Shown piece after piece: positions 1 through 12,193 of a stretch of DNA of 64,000 nucleotides. The stretch comes from Cloeon dipterum (taxonomy: Eukaryota > Arthropoda > Insecta > Ephemeroptera > Baetidae). Location of the stretch: assembly GCF_949628265.1 (NCBI RefSeq), contig NC_088790.1, forward strand, positions 2,484,545 to 2,548,544, given 5' to 3'. The translations under genes and the position numbers were made by a program. The notes beneath the pieces were generated by a model. That model had not been told where the DNA came from. It made no database searches and worked only from the letters and a program-made list of their open reading frames with translations. Numbering within the stretch: the stretch's first letter is position 1; each line of letters starts with the position of its first letter.

Positions 1-1004
1 TAAGTTTTTTACAGCTCCCCTGACTGCCATTTCACAAAATCTAATGGAATTAATCCGTTTGCCAGCGTCATCTGGCAAAGTGAAATAATAATAAAATCTG
101 TGCAGGGGAACAAAGTTTACTTCTTAATTGATTTTCACGGAGCAAAAAACCAGTCAGGTAAAATAATATTCAAAATGCAAATGCCGAATATTTTTTCTGC
201 GTTTTAATTATCATAAATAAATTAGTTCTAGCGAGATGCGTCGATGGAACAAAGCGAAAGAGGAGAAGGTGATATTTTTCACGAACGAACGAGCTACTTG
301 ACAGTTGAAAAAGGTTAAAAACAACTGGCTCACCATTTTTTTTGGCTCGCACGCAACAATTGTTTTACTTTTTCAAAGCAAAGACAATGCATTCGTCCGC
401 CGAGTTGAAATAAAAAAAAAATGTTAAAGTGCATTACAAACACGCACCCTTTCGCGCATATATGCGCCGACGTGTGTTTATCTCGGCCCCTAATCTGCAT
501 TTTTACGCGCGCTGCGCGTATATTTTATTATTACTATTTTTTCAAGACGCATTGAGAGAGCAGAAAGGGTGAAACAATGAGGTGAGAGAGAGAGAGCGAG
601 GATGTCTAGATGCAAATTAAAAAGAGGGAATTGAATTGCACGACGCGTATGAAATTTCATTTACCTGCTGCTCGCGCATAAGCAGTTTATTTTGTTCCTC
701 GTCGCGATCCATTCTCGTTTGGAGAGAGTGAAGGTAATAATGGACTCGCTCTTGCTCGCTCGCTCCTTCCAGCCGCCGCGCGATTTATTTCTTTTGATTT
801 CGTCTTCTCGCAAGTGTTCGTGTGAATTCTCGCTGCCTAATTAGAGCGCGTGAAAAACGAACTCTCTCTATAGCTTCTCTTAACTGGCAGTTACGTTTTG
901 AATTTGCAGAATTTGCATCTAACCACTGTTTTAAAGGTTCGTTAAATTTCAATTACTTTAAAAGACCTTTTTGATTTAAATTTATGAATGAAAACACCTG
1001 TTTT
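1..1004. other. AT-rich gene-free stretch
   Basis: No coding region is supported here. The first 500 bases are AT-rich. About 540-900 is richer in GA/CT runs and CpG and could be a regulatory island or the edge of a gene outside the window, but no splice-bounded exon can be argued. Confidence 0.5.
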
Positions 1005-2425
1005 TCGCCAAATCTCGGCTTGTAAGCGTCGGATATGCAAAAAACTGCACACCATTCGACTTGTCTTGATATCCTCTAGATAGCCAAGGCAGATTAAGGG
1101 TGTCAACCCCTTTTCGACCCAATTAAAACTGGATCAAAATTCATTCTTTGTAGGTTAGAAGCAAATGATGCAACTTATTGAGCCTGTATGTAATTAAAGA
1201 TAGATTAAATTCCATAATTTTTCTATTTTTCATAGGGGTTGATACCATTTTTACCTGCTTTCACTATCTAGAGGACGCTATAACGAGTTGAACGGTGTTC
1301 AATTTTTACAAATCTGATGGTTAGAAGCCGAGATTTGGCGAAAAATGTCTCTTTTTTCTGAGGCGTCGCAATTTAAAACCGTGTTTCTTTTAAATCTCGG
1401 GTTCTATTTATCCCATTTACAAAAACTTCATACCATTTTACTCATATTTTTACATCCCATAATGCACTGAAGTAGTTTCAAAGTGACAAATATTGAACCG
1501 CGTTGCGCAATGAAGCACAAAAACAAACAAAAATTGTACAATTTTAGGATTTTAACTTTTTTAAGGGTGCAAGGAGATGTTTGAAAGGGTAACACACCCT
1601 TATTTTACTTTGGATATCTAGAGGAGGACGTGACAAGTCGAACGGTGTTTGGTTTTTACAAATTCGACGCTTAGAAGCCGAGATTTGGTGAAAATCGTCT
1701 TTTTCTCTTACTGGCCGTCCTAATTAAAAAACAAGGTTTTTTCTAAATCTCGGGTTCTAAATTATCTCATTTATAAAAATTACGTATCATTTTGCTCGTC
1801 TGAACGTCCTTTGATGCACTGAAATATATTCAGGGTGAAAAACACTAAATTCCGGTACGTAGTGAGCAGCAAAAATATTAAAATTTGTTAAATTCCCGTT
1901 TTTTTATTGTGCAAAAAGGGGGTTGAAGTGTCAGCACCCTAAGACTATTTCAGCTAGCTCGGGGAAGTTGAGACTAATCGAGCGGTGTGCGGTTTGTGAG
2001 AATCTGACCATTAGAAGCTGAGATTTAGGCGTGCGTAAACATTTTTTGAAAACCCCAAAAAAACACAAAATTTGTAAGTTTTTATTTTTTTAATAAAAAA
2101 TCAAGATATAGAACGCCGTTCAAATTTTAACGTTTCCTTACTAATATTTAGCCATTTACAAGCAGGCAATCTCAAAATTAAAAAATTCTAATAATTTAAT
2201 TTTTTAAATTTGAGTTTAGTTTCAAAAATTAAATTTTCATGACCTACCACTTTGCGGTAATCAGAAAAGTTGTTCCACTTGACGAGACGGAGTTCAACGG
2301 TGCTTCAATGTTTGTTATACGACCAATTTGAACCGATTTAGGGTAAATTAAAAAATTCTTGAGTGCCTGTAAAACCCAGAAATGTCGGAAAGTCACCGAT
2401 TTCAATTAAAAAACAAAAAAAAATA
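1005..2425 (+). repeat. Foldback repeat family B, tandem block 1
   Basis: This block consists of arms that read roughly 'AATCTCGGCTTGTAAGCG ... CACACCATTCGACTTGTC ... CTCTAGATAGCC' followed by the inverted version 'CTATCTAGAGGACG ... GAACGGTG ... AGCCGAGATTTGG'. Arms lie near 1010-1110 and 1250-1345, again around 1390/1610-1700, and again around 1745/1950-2035. The same series with the same downstream tail occurs at 52030-52820, so this is a diverged dispersed repeat. No coding capacity was seen; it is probably a non-autonomous DNA element. Confidence 0.7.
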
Positions 2426-2616
2426 CCAAGTTCCTTTAAAATCAAGAGGATGAATCCCATATCAATTCCGAATCAATTTTGATTTCTTTAAATTTTTCTC
2501 TATATTTTTTTCTAAAAATTTCTGCACTCTCCATCTCTGAAATTGGTGTAGCGCGCAGCAGTATGTGAAACTCGACACCTCGTTCTTTGTGTGCAACAAG
2601 AAAATCTCGAGACACG

Positions 2617-2639
2617 CTCACACACACACACACACACAC
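2617..2639. repeat. (CA)n microsatellite
   Basis: An uninterrupted CA dinucleotide run of about 11 copies. Confidence 0.95.
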
Positions 2640-2826
2640 GGCCGTCTAATGAAGCAACGAGAGGAGATCGCGGTGCGCGAGACGCACGTGCATAATAGTA
2701 TGCAAATGAGGCCGGCGGAAAAACAGTAAAAAATATAATGTCACTTAAATTTATGCAAATGAATTATTTATGCTGCAGCGCGCCGGCGACTCGTTCCATG
2801 AGAAATATTGTTTTTTGCTCGCTCTT

Positions 2827-2829
<3 letters not shown>

Positions 2830-2864
<35 letters not shown>
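2830..2864. repeat. (CT)n microsatellite
   Basis: An uninterrupted CT run of about 17 copies. Short peptides predicted across it are artefacts of the repeat. A second run of similar length lies at 41210-41248. GA/CT runs can bind GAGA-type factors in insects, which is only a possibility here. Confidence 0.95.
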
Positions 2865-2869
<5 letters not shown>

Positions 2870-5559
2870 GTTTATAAAATTTCACTGCACTTTTTCTCCT
2901 CCGACGCTCATTTGCATATTTTAATCGAGAAGTGAAACAAAAAAGCCGCGCCAAAGTGGGGTCAGCAGCGAAAGGGTTAAGGTAGGGGTCTTTCCGGTTT
3001 CGGAGCCAGTCTCTTCTCTTAGCTCTCTCCATCGGTTAGTTCATTTGCGGCTCTACTTGAAACTGCACGCCTTGCTGACAAATCTCGTGCCAAAAGTAGT
3101 GTATTATTTAGTGCGACGCCAGTGTGAATCAGCATATCGTGTGGAGGGTGTGCGGGGGTGGCCTTTCAGTCGGGGGTGTGCCCCGCGGCATTCGCCGCCA
3201 TCACTCTTTTCTCTCGCGACGTCTGCCATCGAGATTAGAAAAACCTTTGTTGCCCTCTGCCCAGAGAATCATTTATTGTAATCTGTGCATGTTCATTTTA
3301 ATGCCACTAAAATTTCTTAGGGGAAACTTTCCACGAGTTTTGTAAAATTGTAAGACAAAGCAGCCCAACCAAATCAATTCAATTTATTATTAAAATATTT
3401 TTTAATTAGATAGAGTTATTAGTTGGTTGTCCTTGTTAAAAATCATGTTGGTAGCTTTCCAAATTGATAACATATTGACGAATTACAAGTGATGCGAGTT
3501 TTGGCTTTACAATTCAGCTGCTTTGAGGGCTATATAGAGAAAAAAAACCTTTTTAAATTCGGAAAGCTGATAAAAAATTAGCAATTTTTTCCATTCAGAT
3601 TCAAATCTTGAAAGATTCTATATTGTATCATAATTTCTCCAGCCCGATTTCCCGGAAACTCTGTTGGAAAGGTTAAGATTCAAACTTAAAAAAGTGAAAT
3701 GGCTTGATTTCATATAACATACAAACTTATAGAAAATAATTTAAACCATATGAGGTCGGTATCACAAAATCAGTTATACATTTCTGTATTCGATTTTCCT
3801 AAGGAAATCACCAACTCTCCTAAAAATATATAAATCACTAACTAATAAGTAGATTCCAATAATATGTCCATTTTTTTAATCAAGACTTAAATCATAAACT
3901 TTCTTCCTTTTGAAAATAATCGTTTTTTGTCAAACACTTAGCTAATTGCAGCGAAAAAACCTTTTCATGTTAATACGTGCATTTCATCTTGTTAGATTTT
4001 TACATATATTCTTCATTTAAAATCTATTTTAAATATTCTTTCCTTTTTAGAGCTTTGCGACATGATTTTCTTTTTTTCTGAGCTTTTTTTTCGATCAAAA
4101 GGCTCAGAATTAATACATGCTAAATTTTACTGCCTTGCGGTTTTTGAAATGTGCCTGATGTGTATGAAACCACGTTTAAACTAGTCTAAAAGTCCGAGGA
4201 AACGTTCCGAAACACTGATTTTTTTCTCACTATCTACAATTTTGGTGGAAATTAATTTTTTTTATCGGTTTCCAAGTCAAAATATCCCAAATATATAGTA
4301 TCACATTTTTGTTGCTGTTTTAAGTTAAATTTTAATGTCAGGACGTTTTTATTTCTTTGGGTAACAATCCTGCAAAAGGAAAACTTTTGATTTTTATAAT
4401 TCGTCAATTTTTTTTTTTAAATCGTCAATTTAATTTTTCCGTTGATCCTGCTCAGTCTGTACGACTGTTTCAATTTCTTTTATTGCTTCAAATACAAGAC
4501 AATTGCATAATACAAACTAAACAAACGATCTTGCTTTTATTTTATGCTGTTCTTTGTATTTCTGACTGCTATATGCTAAATAAAATACTCTTCTTTAATA
4601 CAAGTGCGCGCATGCAACTCGTCTTACTCACTTGAATAGAAACACGAGAGCGTCCTTTAGATAAATACTGTGTTCGTGTACCTGATGTGCATGTATTTAA
4701 CGCTCTCTAGCAAAGTGCTCATGCCAATCAGTAATGCAAATTTATCTCAATTGTAATACGATCTCTTTGTATTTCATTTAGCCATAAAATGTTTATCACT
4801 AATAAAATGATATATGTAAGGTAATAATTACACTTTAAGGTTATATTACTACTGTTTTTAAAAACTTGATTTTAAATTTCTATTAATTTTATTTTTGCTT
4901 TATTCAAAATAATTTAAAAATTAAATAACATAATTTTAATAGCTAAATGCATGCTAAATTATTTACCGAGTAATTTTTATTGAGCAAATTTAAAAAAATA
5001 TTTTTAAAAAAATTCGTAACAAACAACAATATGACGTTTATTAATCGATTTTGACTTATATTTTCTAATTTAAATTTTATTATGATATGAGAAAATTGCC
5101 CACTTGTCGAAAATAAATTAATTAATTTATACTTTATAAAGGTCAACTATTAAACAAATGTTTCATTGTTGACTATACGGCATAAAGTTAGTTCTATTAT
5201 ACAAAGTGCAATAATTAAATGAGTTAAATTCCAAATTTAAGGTTTTTTCGCTTTTCGATCTTATTCATCGCAATCTATCCAACAAAGTGCGAATTTAGAG
5301 GAAAAATTCACTATCAAATATCTTGATTTTACAATAAGGAACATTGCAAACTATTCACTGAAACATGTGGATTTTTTTAGCCCTTTCCCCAAGAAAAGGT
5401 AAAAGCGATTTTTGCAAATTTTTGTCTTGCTTGATTTTTTGCCACAATCAATCCTTAAACACAAATGATAATTATTTGAGTTGTTGGATTGACAAACAAT
5501 TCCTTCTACAATTTGCAATAATAAAAAAGGACCTTACCACATCAGTAACAATTCGAATT

Positions 5560-5815
5560 TTTCGTATTTTCTCCAAAATTTCCATCGCTTGAGCACACTT
5601 TCTCGGCAGATTTCAAATGCCTCTGGTCGAGATCTGTCTAACAGCGTATGTAACCTTTTTTGTTGTGAAATAAAATGGGATTTCAAGTAAGGAGACAGTC
5701 CTCACCATTCGCAGACACTTTACGCTGTTACTTAGGTCAATTTTTGCTTCAACTCAATCCTAAATGATGATTTCATGCATTGGCAACATCCATTTTCCAG
5801 AATTTCGCCTTACTT
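5560..5815 (+). repeat. Interspersed repeat family D, copy 1
   Basis: It shares an ordered series of blocks with 61490-61795: GTCGAGATCTGTC, a GTATG block, AAATAAAATGGGATTTCAAG, GGAGACAG, TTAGGTC, AATCCTAA and TGCATTGGCAACA. Inverted, shorter copies lie at 31480-31700 and 46980-47190. It is diverged and non-coding. Confidence 0.75.
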
Positions 5816-6842
5816 TGGTGATTTCACATTCATCTTAACATCCTCCCCGTCGGTCGATCGCTTAATTAAGCACAATTGCTTACTCCGCGGGGTCTGATCA
5901 AAAAAAGGCACCCTCGCTGGATAATAATCAACCCCCGCCCTACGGTGTGTGTCTCAGATGCATCTCATCGCATTTTCGTTTGTTGTTTCTTTGAAGAAAA
6001 AGAAGCGAATCGGCCGGCTGTCAGTCATTTTGGATCGTGTGCAGATTAGTTTTGAGCGAAATTCGGCGTGCAGGCTGCTGTGCTGGTTTGATGAAAAGCT
6101 CCCCTTGGCATGCACGCCCCCGTTTTTAGCCACTCCTTTCCACCCTTATCGCGCGGCACTCTCCACCCCAACTCCCATTGCATTTTTTTATATTTTCTTA
6201 ATCAACAGACCCCACCCTCCTTTCCGTCGTCGACACGGCGCTGCGAAAAAATCTACGCAGCTTCCATTTTAGACGGAGCTAAATCATAAAATTGCGTTTC
6301 AATTAAACGCTCATTCACATTAGAAAAATCTAATTTTGTCCCTTCACGAGGTATTTTCGCCAAGGGACTAAATTAAATAAAATTATCAAAAAAATGTAAT
6401 TCTTTCTTTATTTTTAGGATTTTTTTTTAATTTTGAGAAGGTTAAAAAGGTAAAATAAAAAGGTAAATATAAAAAATTAACCGATTTCAGCGTGTGATCT
6501 GTTTTGGTGGTATTTGCGAGTCTAGACAATCTAGAAATTAATTTAAATTATTTTCTTAAACTGTTCAGTTTTTTATTAATTACTTCGTTACTTTATGAAC
6601 AATTTAAATTATAAAATCAGCAAAACTACGAGTTAGAAATTTAATTTCTTACAACTTATGAAAATTTTGCGTAATTTAAAAGAGAAAAAAAGTTCAATCC
6701 AATTTTCGTTCAATCACAGAGGTTAGTGGTAAAAGGACGAGACTTTTTAAATAATAATTAGATAATAAGGAGCAATAGAATGACATTAAAAATAATAGTT
6801 ACAATGATATTATAACATTAATATATTTAATTCGTTATTTAT
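5816..6842. other. Gene-free stretch with a GC-richer island at 5830-6290
   Basis: The first 450 bases are richer in GC than their surroundings and hold a long open frame (5949-6272), but its peptide is low in complexity and has no splice support, so I do not call a gene. The rest is AT-rich. Bases 6834-6842 are the left target-site duplication of the SINE that follows. Confidence 0.4.
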
Positions 6843-7279
6843 CTTATTTTTTTTTGCTCTTTTTATCCCTGTCCGAGGACCGGAGGACCGGGAAGGGCGC
6901 GCACTGCACTAGCACGAATACTGAAACCCGGGTCCCAATAACACCGCGAACGGATAACATGGGCGCACCAGGCCGTACAAGGACCCAGCTCACTCAAGGG
7001 CCACTTGCCTCTGCACCGAGGATTTTTTTTGAAACGCTAGACATTTGTCCCGTGGAGCCAAATCACGCTTGCTGGAAAGGTGCAAACCAGCAAGTAGCGA
7101 GTCGGCACCGGTGCGCCTCCCAGCCCGTTGAGCAATTTGAGCAATTCGAGTCACTAAACTAACCACTTTTTGCCATTTCTGACATTTGGGTAGCCAGTAT
7201 TAGATCTCCCAACTGCTCAAATACCTCTCATTGCTCTGACACTCCTGAGAGTGCCTTAACAATGCGAGCCAACGGGCTG
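6843..7279 (-). mobile_element. SINE-like retrotransposed element with 9-bp target-site duplication
   Basis: A GC-rich 437-bp segment in an AT-rich setting is flanked by a perfect 9-bp direct repeat, GTTATTTAT, at 6834-6842 and 7280-7288. On the minus strand it ends in an A-rich tail just inside the left duplication, as expected of target-primed reverse transcription. Its minus-strand head reads like a polymerase III promoter: TTGGCTCGCATTGTTAAGGC resembles a tRNA-type A box. Further in, GGGAGATCTAATACTGGC is a poor B box. No protein coding is evident. The duplication and tail are direct observations; the tRNA origin is an inference. It could instead be the 3' end of a LINE. Confidence 0.7.
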
Positions 7280-7288
7280 GTTATTTAT

Positions 7289-10240
7289 TACACATATTTA
7301 CAAAATAAATAACATAATTTTAGTAGCAAATGTATTTTAAGTTGCTACACTAAGCAGTTTTTACTGAGCGAACATAAAAATGCAGTCTTTCAAAAATTGA
7401 AACAATGACTTATTCATCCATTCGAAAGATAAACAGCATGTACCTGTTGCTGTTATTTCAAATTGATTGAAGAAAATTGCAAACTATTCTAAAATGAAAT
7501 TCTCAAAACTATATAAGGTTCAATAATGATTATTGCCTCCATAGCTCACCCAGTGCTATAGATAAATGAAAGTCTAGACGCCTTTTGATACAAAAAATTA
7601 CTAATTCCTTTGTTAGCTTATTGAAAAATGGAAGAGCAATAATGTTTCCCCTCTCATCTTTTAATTTTCAATAATGACGTTTTTCGCAACTCCGAGAAAT
7701 TCCACGATTAATGCCCTTAAGCGTCTTGTGCATATATTAAAGGCCGAAATTATGGAAAATACTTTCGTCGGCACTAAATTAAGCGGTGTGGTTGCGCGTA
7801 TAAGAGGAAAAGAGTTGTTATTAAAAAGTTTGCCATGAATTTTCGCCAGCAGCAATAAGAGCAAAAGCGAGAGCTGCTTGGATGTTTCAGTTTATCTTTT
7901 ATACACATTTTTCATCATATATCTCGCACATCCCCGCACCAGCCAAAATATTTGTTTCAATTTCTGGAGAAAAACACTTTAACACGACAGTAAATTACCA
8001 TAAAATAAAAAAATGTCAATAATTAATTGCAACTATTTTTGTTTTTCTTTAAAATTGAGCTCAATTGAGATTATCTCAAGTTCTAAATCAAACTTTGTTT
8101 CAAAAGATGCCTAGTACTAGTCCATAAATTTTTAAATTTGTAAAAAAATGGAAATTTTATCAATTTTGAGTAATTTTTTTTAATTATGGATGTCTCTAAA
8201 AAACAATAATTTTTGAAGCATATATGAGATAATATGTTGCCCTAAGAAATTCTCAGGGTGGTTTTTGAGATAAAGCAGAGGGTCACAAAGGTTAAAAAAC
8301 GGAATTTTTTAGTTCAGATGAATAGCAATAAAAACAAAATTGCAAAATTTTATTGGGAGACACTCCTGAGGTCAGACAAGACCATCAGAATAAATAAGAA
8401 CTCGAACCCAGGCGTCAGGTTATCCCTCGAGTGATCGATATCCTTTTTAACGACGCCTGAATGGTTCGATTTGCAATATTTACATTTACACGCATCGTTG
8501 GAACGGCCAAGTCGAGAGCTTTCAGAATATTGTGCAATTCGACCTTTGAAAGGTATCAAGGGCGCTCAGGAACGGGTTTAGGGGCAAATTAAGGCGATTT
8601 TTTCATTTATAAATGTCTCTTTTGTGTTCTTAAGGTGAATAAAAGTAAAATTAAAATGATTTAAGAGGTTGGCCTTTAAATTCGTTTCCAAAAATTGCTT
8701 AATTTGCGCCTTGAGACGCGAGGAACAAGAAGCATTTTCTGGATTTTCACTTGTACGGCATAGATTTATTTGTTGGAAAATAAGATTTGAATGTCACCCT
8801 CTTGAGAAATTACGTCGCATATTGTCCCCTAAAAGAAAAAAGCGGCGTCGGCGGTGCACCTTCAAATTAAAATAGATTGCATGCAAGAGGGAATTCCTCG
8901 GAATTGTTTAATTTAGAAAAAAGGCAGCGTGGCCGGGGTGTTGCTCATTAAGTTAAAAAAGGGAGCAGGGGGCGGACGCTTTTTTCCTCCCTATTAGTAT
9001 TTCATAGGAGGAAAAGAATAAAGAAAACGCAAATTTCAGGGGTTGATGAAAAGAAAGCGAATAAGTGCTCAGATGGAGAGGCAGATAATTAAAATGGAAA
9101 ATTTCCAAGCGCCCTAGCAAATTGCTGCATGCCGAAAATGGCTGCACCAGAGTTTATTTTGTCTAGAAAATCGCTTTGAACTCACCAAAAGAGAAAATAT
9201 TAATTTAAAAATACAATTATAATCCAAAGAATGTTTAAAGATTTTTTAAACGCATAATAATTGAAACAGATTCTTTAAAAATTGGAAGAAAGCATTATTT
9301 CCAATGTAAAATCACGATTTTCCACAATTTAAGGAATTTATTCTCGACAGTTTCAATCGGGGCAAGATGAAGGAATCGAAATCAAGCCAAAAATCATTAA
9401 TTTTACGAGAAATTTTGCAAAACCTGAAATTTAGCTTTTGCCCGTTCCCGATTTGCAGTCAACAATTTAAAATAATTTTTCCTTCCTGTGAAAGAAAAAA
9501 TGTCTTTCTCCTGCCAAGGCGCGCAGGCACACTCTTTTTCTCCCTCGCGATTCATCTTTTATCTAATTTTTGCTTCTTTTTTCTCTTCGTCAAAGCAAAT
9601 GACAAGCCTCTGATCGCGTAATTTGAATTCGGGTCCAAATTGAACAGGCAGCCGCCCCTTTGCTTGCTGCCTGCTGGCTGTCACCCCCTTATAACGAGGG
9701 TGGTATTACTTATTCCATTTATTTCTTCGCCAGCCAAGCGAGATCCTTGTCGAATCTTATTGCGCTCCGAATTTTTTATTCAGCCAACGATTGGATGAAA
9801 AAGTTGCGAGAAGCGAGTGGGTGCAAGCCATCGGCAAGGGGTGGAAAATGTGCGCAAGCTCAATATATTTGTTCAGACTCGAGGCAACTGTCAATGCAAA
9901 TGTTTATAAATTTAAAAAAAAATATTAAAGGCACGAAGAGAGTGATATTTTTTTATTAAAATTTGAAATAAGAAAATGTCCTGGAAAATGGAAATGCAGA
10001 AATTTAACAGCTTTGCGGTAGTTTTAATTTTTTCTTAGTTATATATTTTGTCATGTAATCAAGCTATTTTAATTTTTTTATATTTGAATCAACTTTTCCG
10101 AGAAATTTGGCGACGGAATACACGAACTAATTTTTGTATTATTTGACCAGCTTTCCGAATTATAAAACCAAACTGGTGCCCCCCTATATGCAATAATTTT
10201 TCAATTTGAAAATTTTGTCAATATCTAGATCCTTAAAGAT
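7289..10240. other. Gene-free AT-rich stretch
   Basis: Mostly AT-rich, with somewhat GC-richer patches at about 8390-8560, 8880-9150 and 9630-9860. No splice-bounded exon, domain or RNA gene could be supported. Confidence 0.4.
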
Positions 10241-10609
10241 CGTTTTTGACGAAGTTTCTGAGCACACTAATCGATTCTTGAGGGTCGAATAAGGTAAAAT
10301 GGATATTTTTTCCGATTAAAAAGTGCAGCGCGGCGTGCGAACTTTTTCTCCCGCCAAAACAATATGAATGCGAGATGTGCGCATGCGTCAGAGCTGACTG
10401 AGTCTGACAAAGAAGTCATTCGTTCAGGCGATCCCTCTGCAAGTGCTTAAACCAGCTCTGACGCATGCGTATATACGTTCAAATTGTTTTGGCGGGAAAA
10501 AAGTTCGTATACGTCCCGCTGCACTTCTTGCGGTCGGAAAAAATATCCCCTTTAACTAATTCGACCCTCAAGAATCGATTGGTGTGCTCGGAAACTTCAT
10601 CAAAGACGG
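10241..10609. repeat. Foldback element, ~155-bp inverted arms (family F, copy 1)
   Basis: The left arm (about 10241-10396) and right arm (about 10453-10609) are reverse complements with scattered mismatches. Both contain GAAGTTTC, GAGCACAC, AATCGATTCTTGAGGGTCGA, GGATATTTTTTCCGA, AGTGCAGCG, CCCGCCAAAACAAT and GCATGCGTCAGAGCTG. The loop is about 56 bp. There is no coding capacity. This is the typical form of a MITE or foldback transposon. The outer ends are diffuse and I could not fix a target-site duplication. Confidence 0.8.
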
Positions 10610-12193
10610 TCATTAACAGCTTTTAGCCGTAGAAAATATTTAAATTTCGAGATTTGAACGTGCACCACGGAAAAACCTTATTTTATTTGGCACGTTTCCA
10701 TGATTTTTTTTGTAACTAGAAAAAAATAATTTTCTCCGGGATAATTTTGTATGCCTTTCTACCTAATTGATTGCAAAAAATTTGAGCTGTTGGTATAAAT
10801 GGAACAAGATGATGGCATGCACATTCTTTAATACAAAGGAGGAACCAATTTGAGCTGTCATTTAAAATTCTTTCATCGCTCACGCACGACTTGCTTTTAC
10901 CCCTCGAACACGCACGCACGCACCCGCCCGCCCGCCCGGCTTTTCATCAAATGAGCAAGAAATGAGATCGCAAATGAAGCGTCTTCCCCAAAAATTAAAT
11001 ATTCTTCAGGCGTGAATAATTTTTATTCCTGCTGCATCAGCGAGCACGCCGCTCCTTTTCATCTCACTCTTCTCTCTCGCTTTTCGAAGTGAAATCCTTT
11101 CAGCTCCTACATAAAGCACACTATTCGTGATTTTGGGTAGCATATTTTTACTGATTCTCAATAGAACCATTCAACTTAAGAGAAAAAATCTTGTAATTTT
11201 TAAAACGTCCTCCTGAAAATAATTTCCAATTTCCCGGAAAAGACATTTAAAACACAATAATTAATGCTTGATTAAAAAAAACTGTCTCAGAAAAAAGCCA
11301 AGCTCTACTAAAAACCGTTAAATTTCAACACTCGATTTTCCCAAACCGCTTTCTATTGGAAATTTTTTTGGAAAAATCAGCAAGTTAGAAAAAGTATGAA
11401 GATGGCACTTGAATCGATTTGTCTCGCTAAGTAGATTCCAAAAATGTAAACTTCTAAGAATCCAGCAGCAAAAAGTATTTATTCTCCCGATTTCGCGGAA
11501 AAGCCGTAAACAAATTGGACTATATTTTTTCTAAAATTTTAAATTGCTAAATTAGGAGCTTGATTTTAAAAAAACTACCGTGGAAAAATTAGAATACTTC
11601 TACAAGCCGTTACATTTGTTCATGCGATCTCCCCAGAGCACTATTTTGCCGGAAAATTTTGGGGAAATCACCAACTTTTGCAAAAAGGATGAAAGTTAAC
11701 ATCATTCGATTCGTCCCGCTGTACAGATTCTAATTATAAAAAGTTTATTAAAATGTGAATACCGGAAAATTTATGAAATTTGTTTAAACTTAGAGGACCA
11801 ACTCAATTAGGCAATCTAATAAATCCCAGCGGGAACTATATGTGAGGAAAAACAATAATTTTTAAAATTAAATGTTTCCTGTGTTTAAAAAATAAATGGA
11901 ATTTGAAACAAAACTCGTATTTTATTGATCTCTTCAACAACACATCATCGCATTTCTTTTCAACTTTAGCTGAAATTCTCACAAGCCTTCACGTAAATCG
12001 CAAATTAATATTAAATATATAACCATACTGCCAATTGATTTGCTATGTTTTAAATTTATTTAGATAACCTTGTAAATTTCCTATTAAATCATCCATCAGT
12101 ATTAATAAATAATAAATAAATCAAAATCACAATCCAGTTGGAAACCAGAACAAATTAATTTAATGCTTTATACTGCCGAATTAGATCTAAAAT
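10610..12193. other. Gene-free stretch and 3' flank of the TMEM69 gene
   Basis: It contains a short CACG/CCCG simple repeat at about 10909-10938, a GC-richer patch at 10850-11110, repeat family C from 11150, and AT-rich sequence next to the TMEM69 stop. For the minus-strand gene, candidate AATAAA poly(A) signals (TTTATT on the plus strand) lie near 12055 and 11913. Confidence 0.5.
11150..11765 (+). repeat. Interspersed repeat family C, copy 1
   Basis: Successive diverged units each contain TTTCCCGGAAAAG or a variant, an ACAAGCCGTTA-like block, a GGAAAATTTTGG-like block, and then ATTCGATTCGTC followed by an AGATTC block. The same unit order recurs at 53890-54690. There are about two to three units here and no open frame. 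Confidence 0.65.

Larger units (their letters stand above)
2426..5559. other. Gene-free stretch with a GC-richer island at 2640-3290
   Basis: A GC- and CpG-richer island at about 2640-3290 contains a TCAGT initiator-like site near 3168 and could be a promoter or non-coding first exon. No start codon followed by a convincing donor was found. From 3300 to 5560 the sequence is strongly AT-rich and I see no gene. A diverged piece of repeat family C may lie near 3590-3740. Confidence 0.4.

Noticed and set aside
8350-8559. Minus-strand frame with CKCKYCKSNHSG, resembling a zinc knuckle, and a GGTTCGAG B-box-like site
   Set aside because: Cys/His spacing does not match CCHC or C2H2, no flanking retroelement frames are present, and no A box pairs with the B box.
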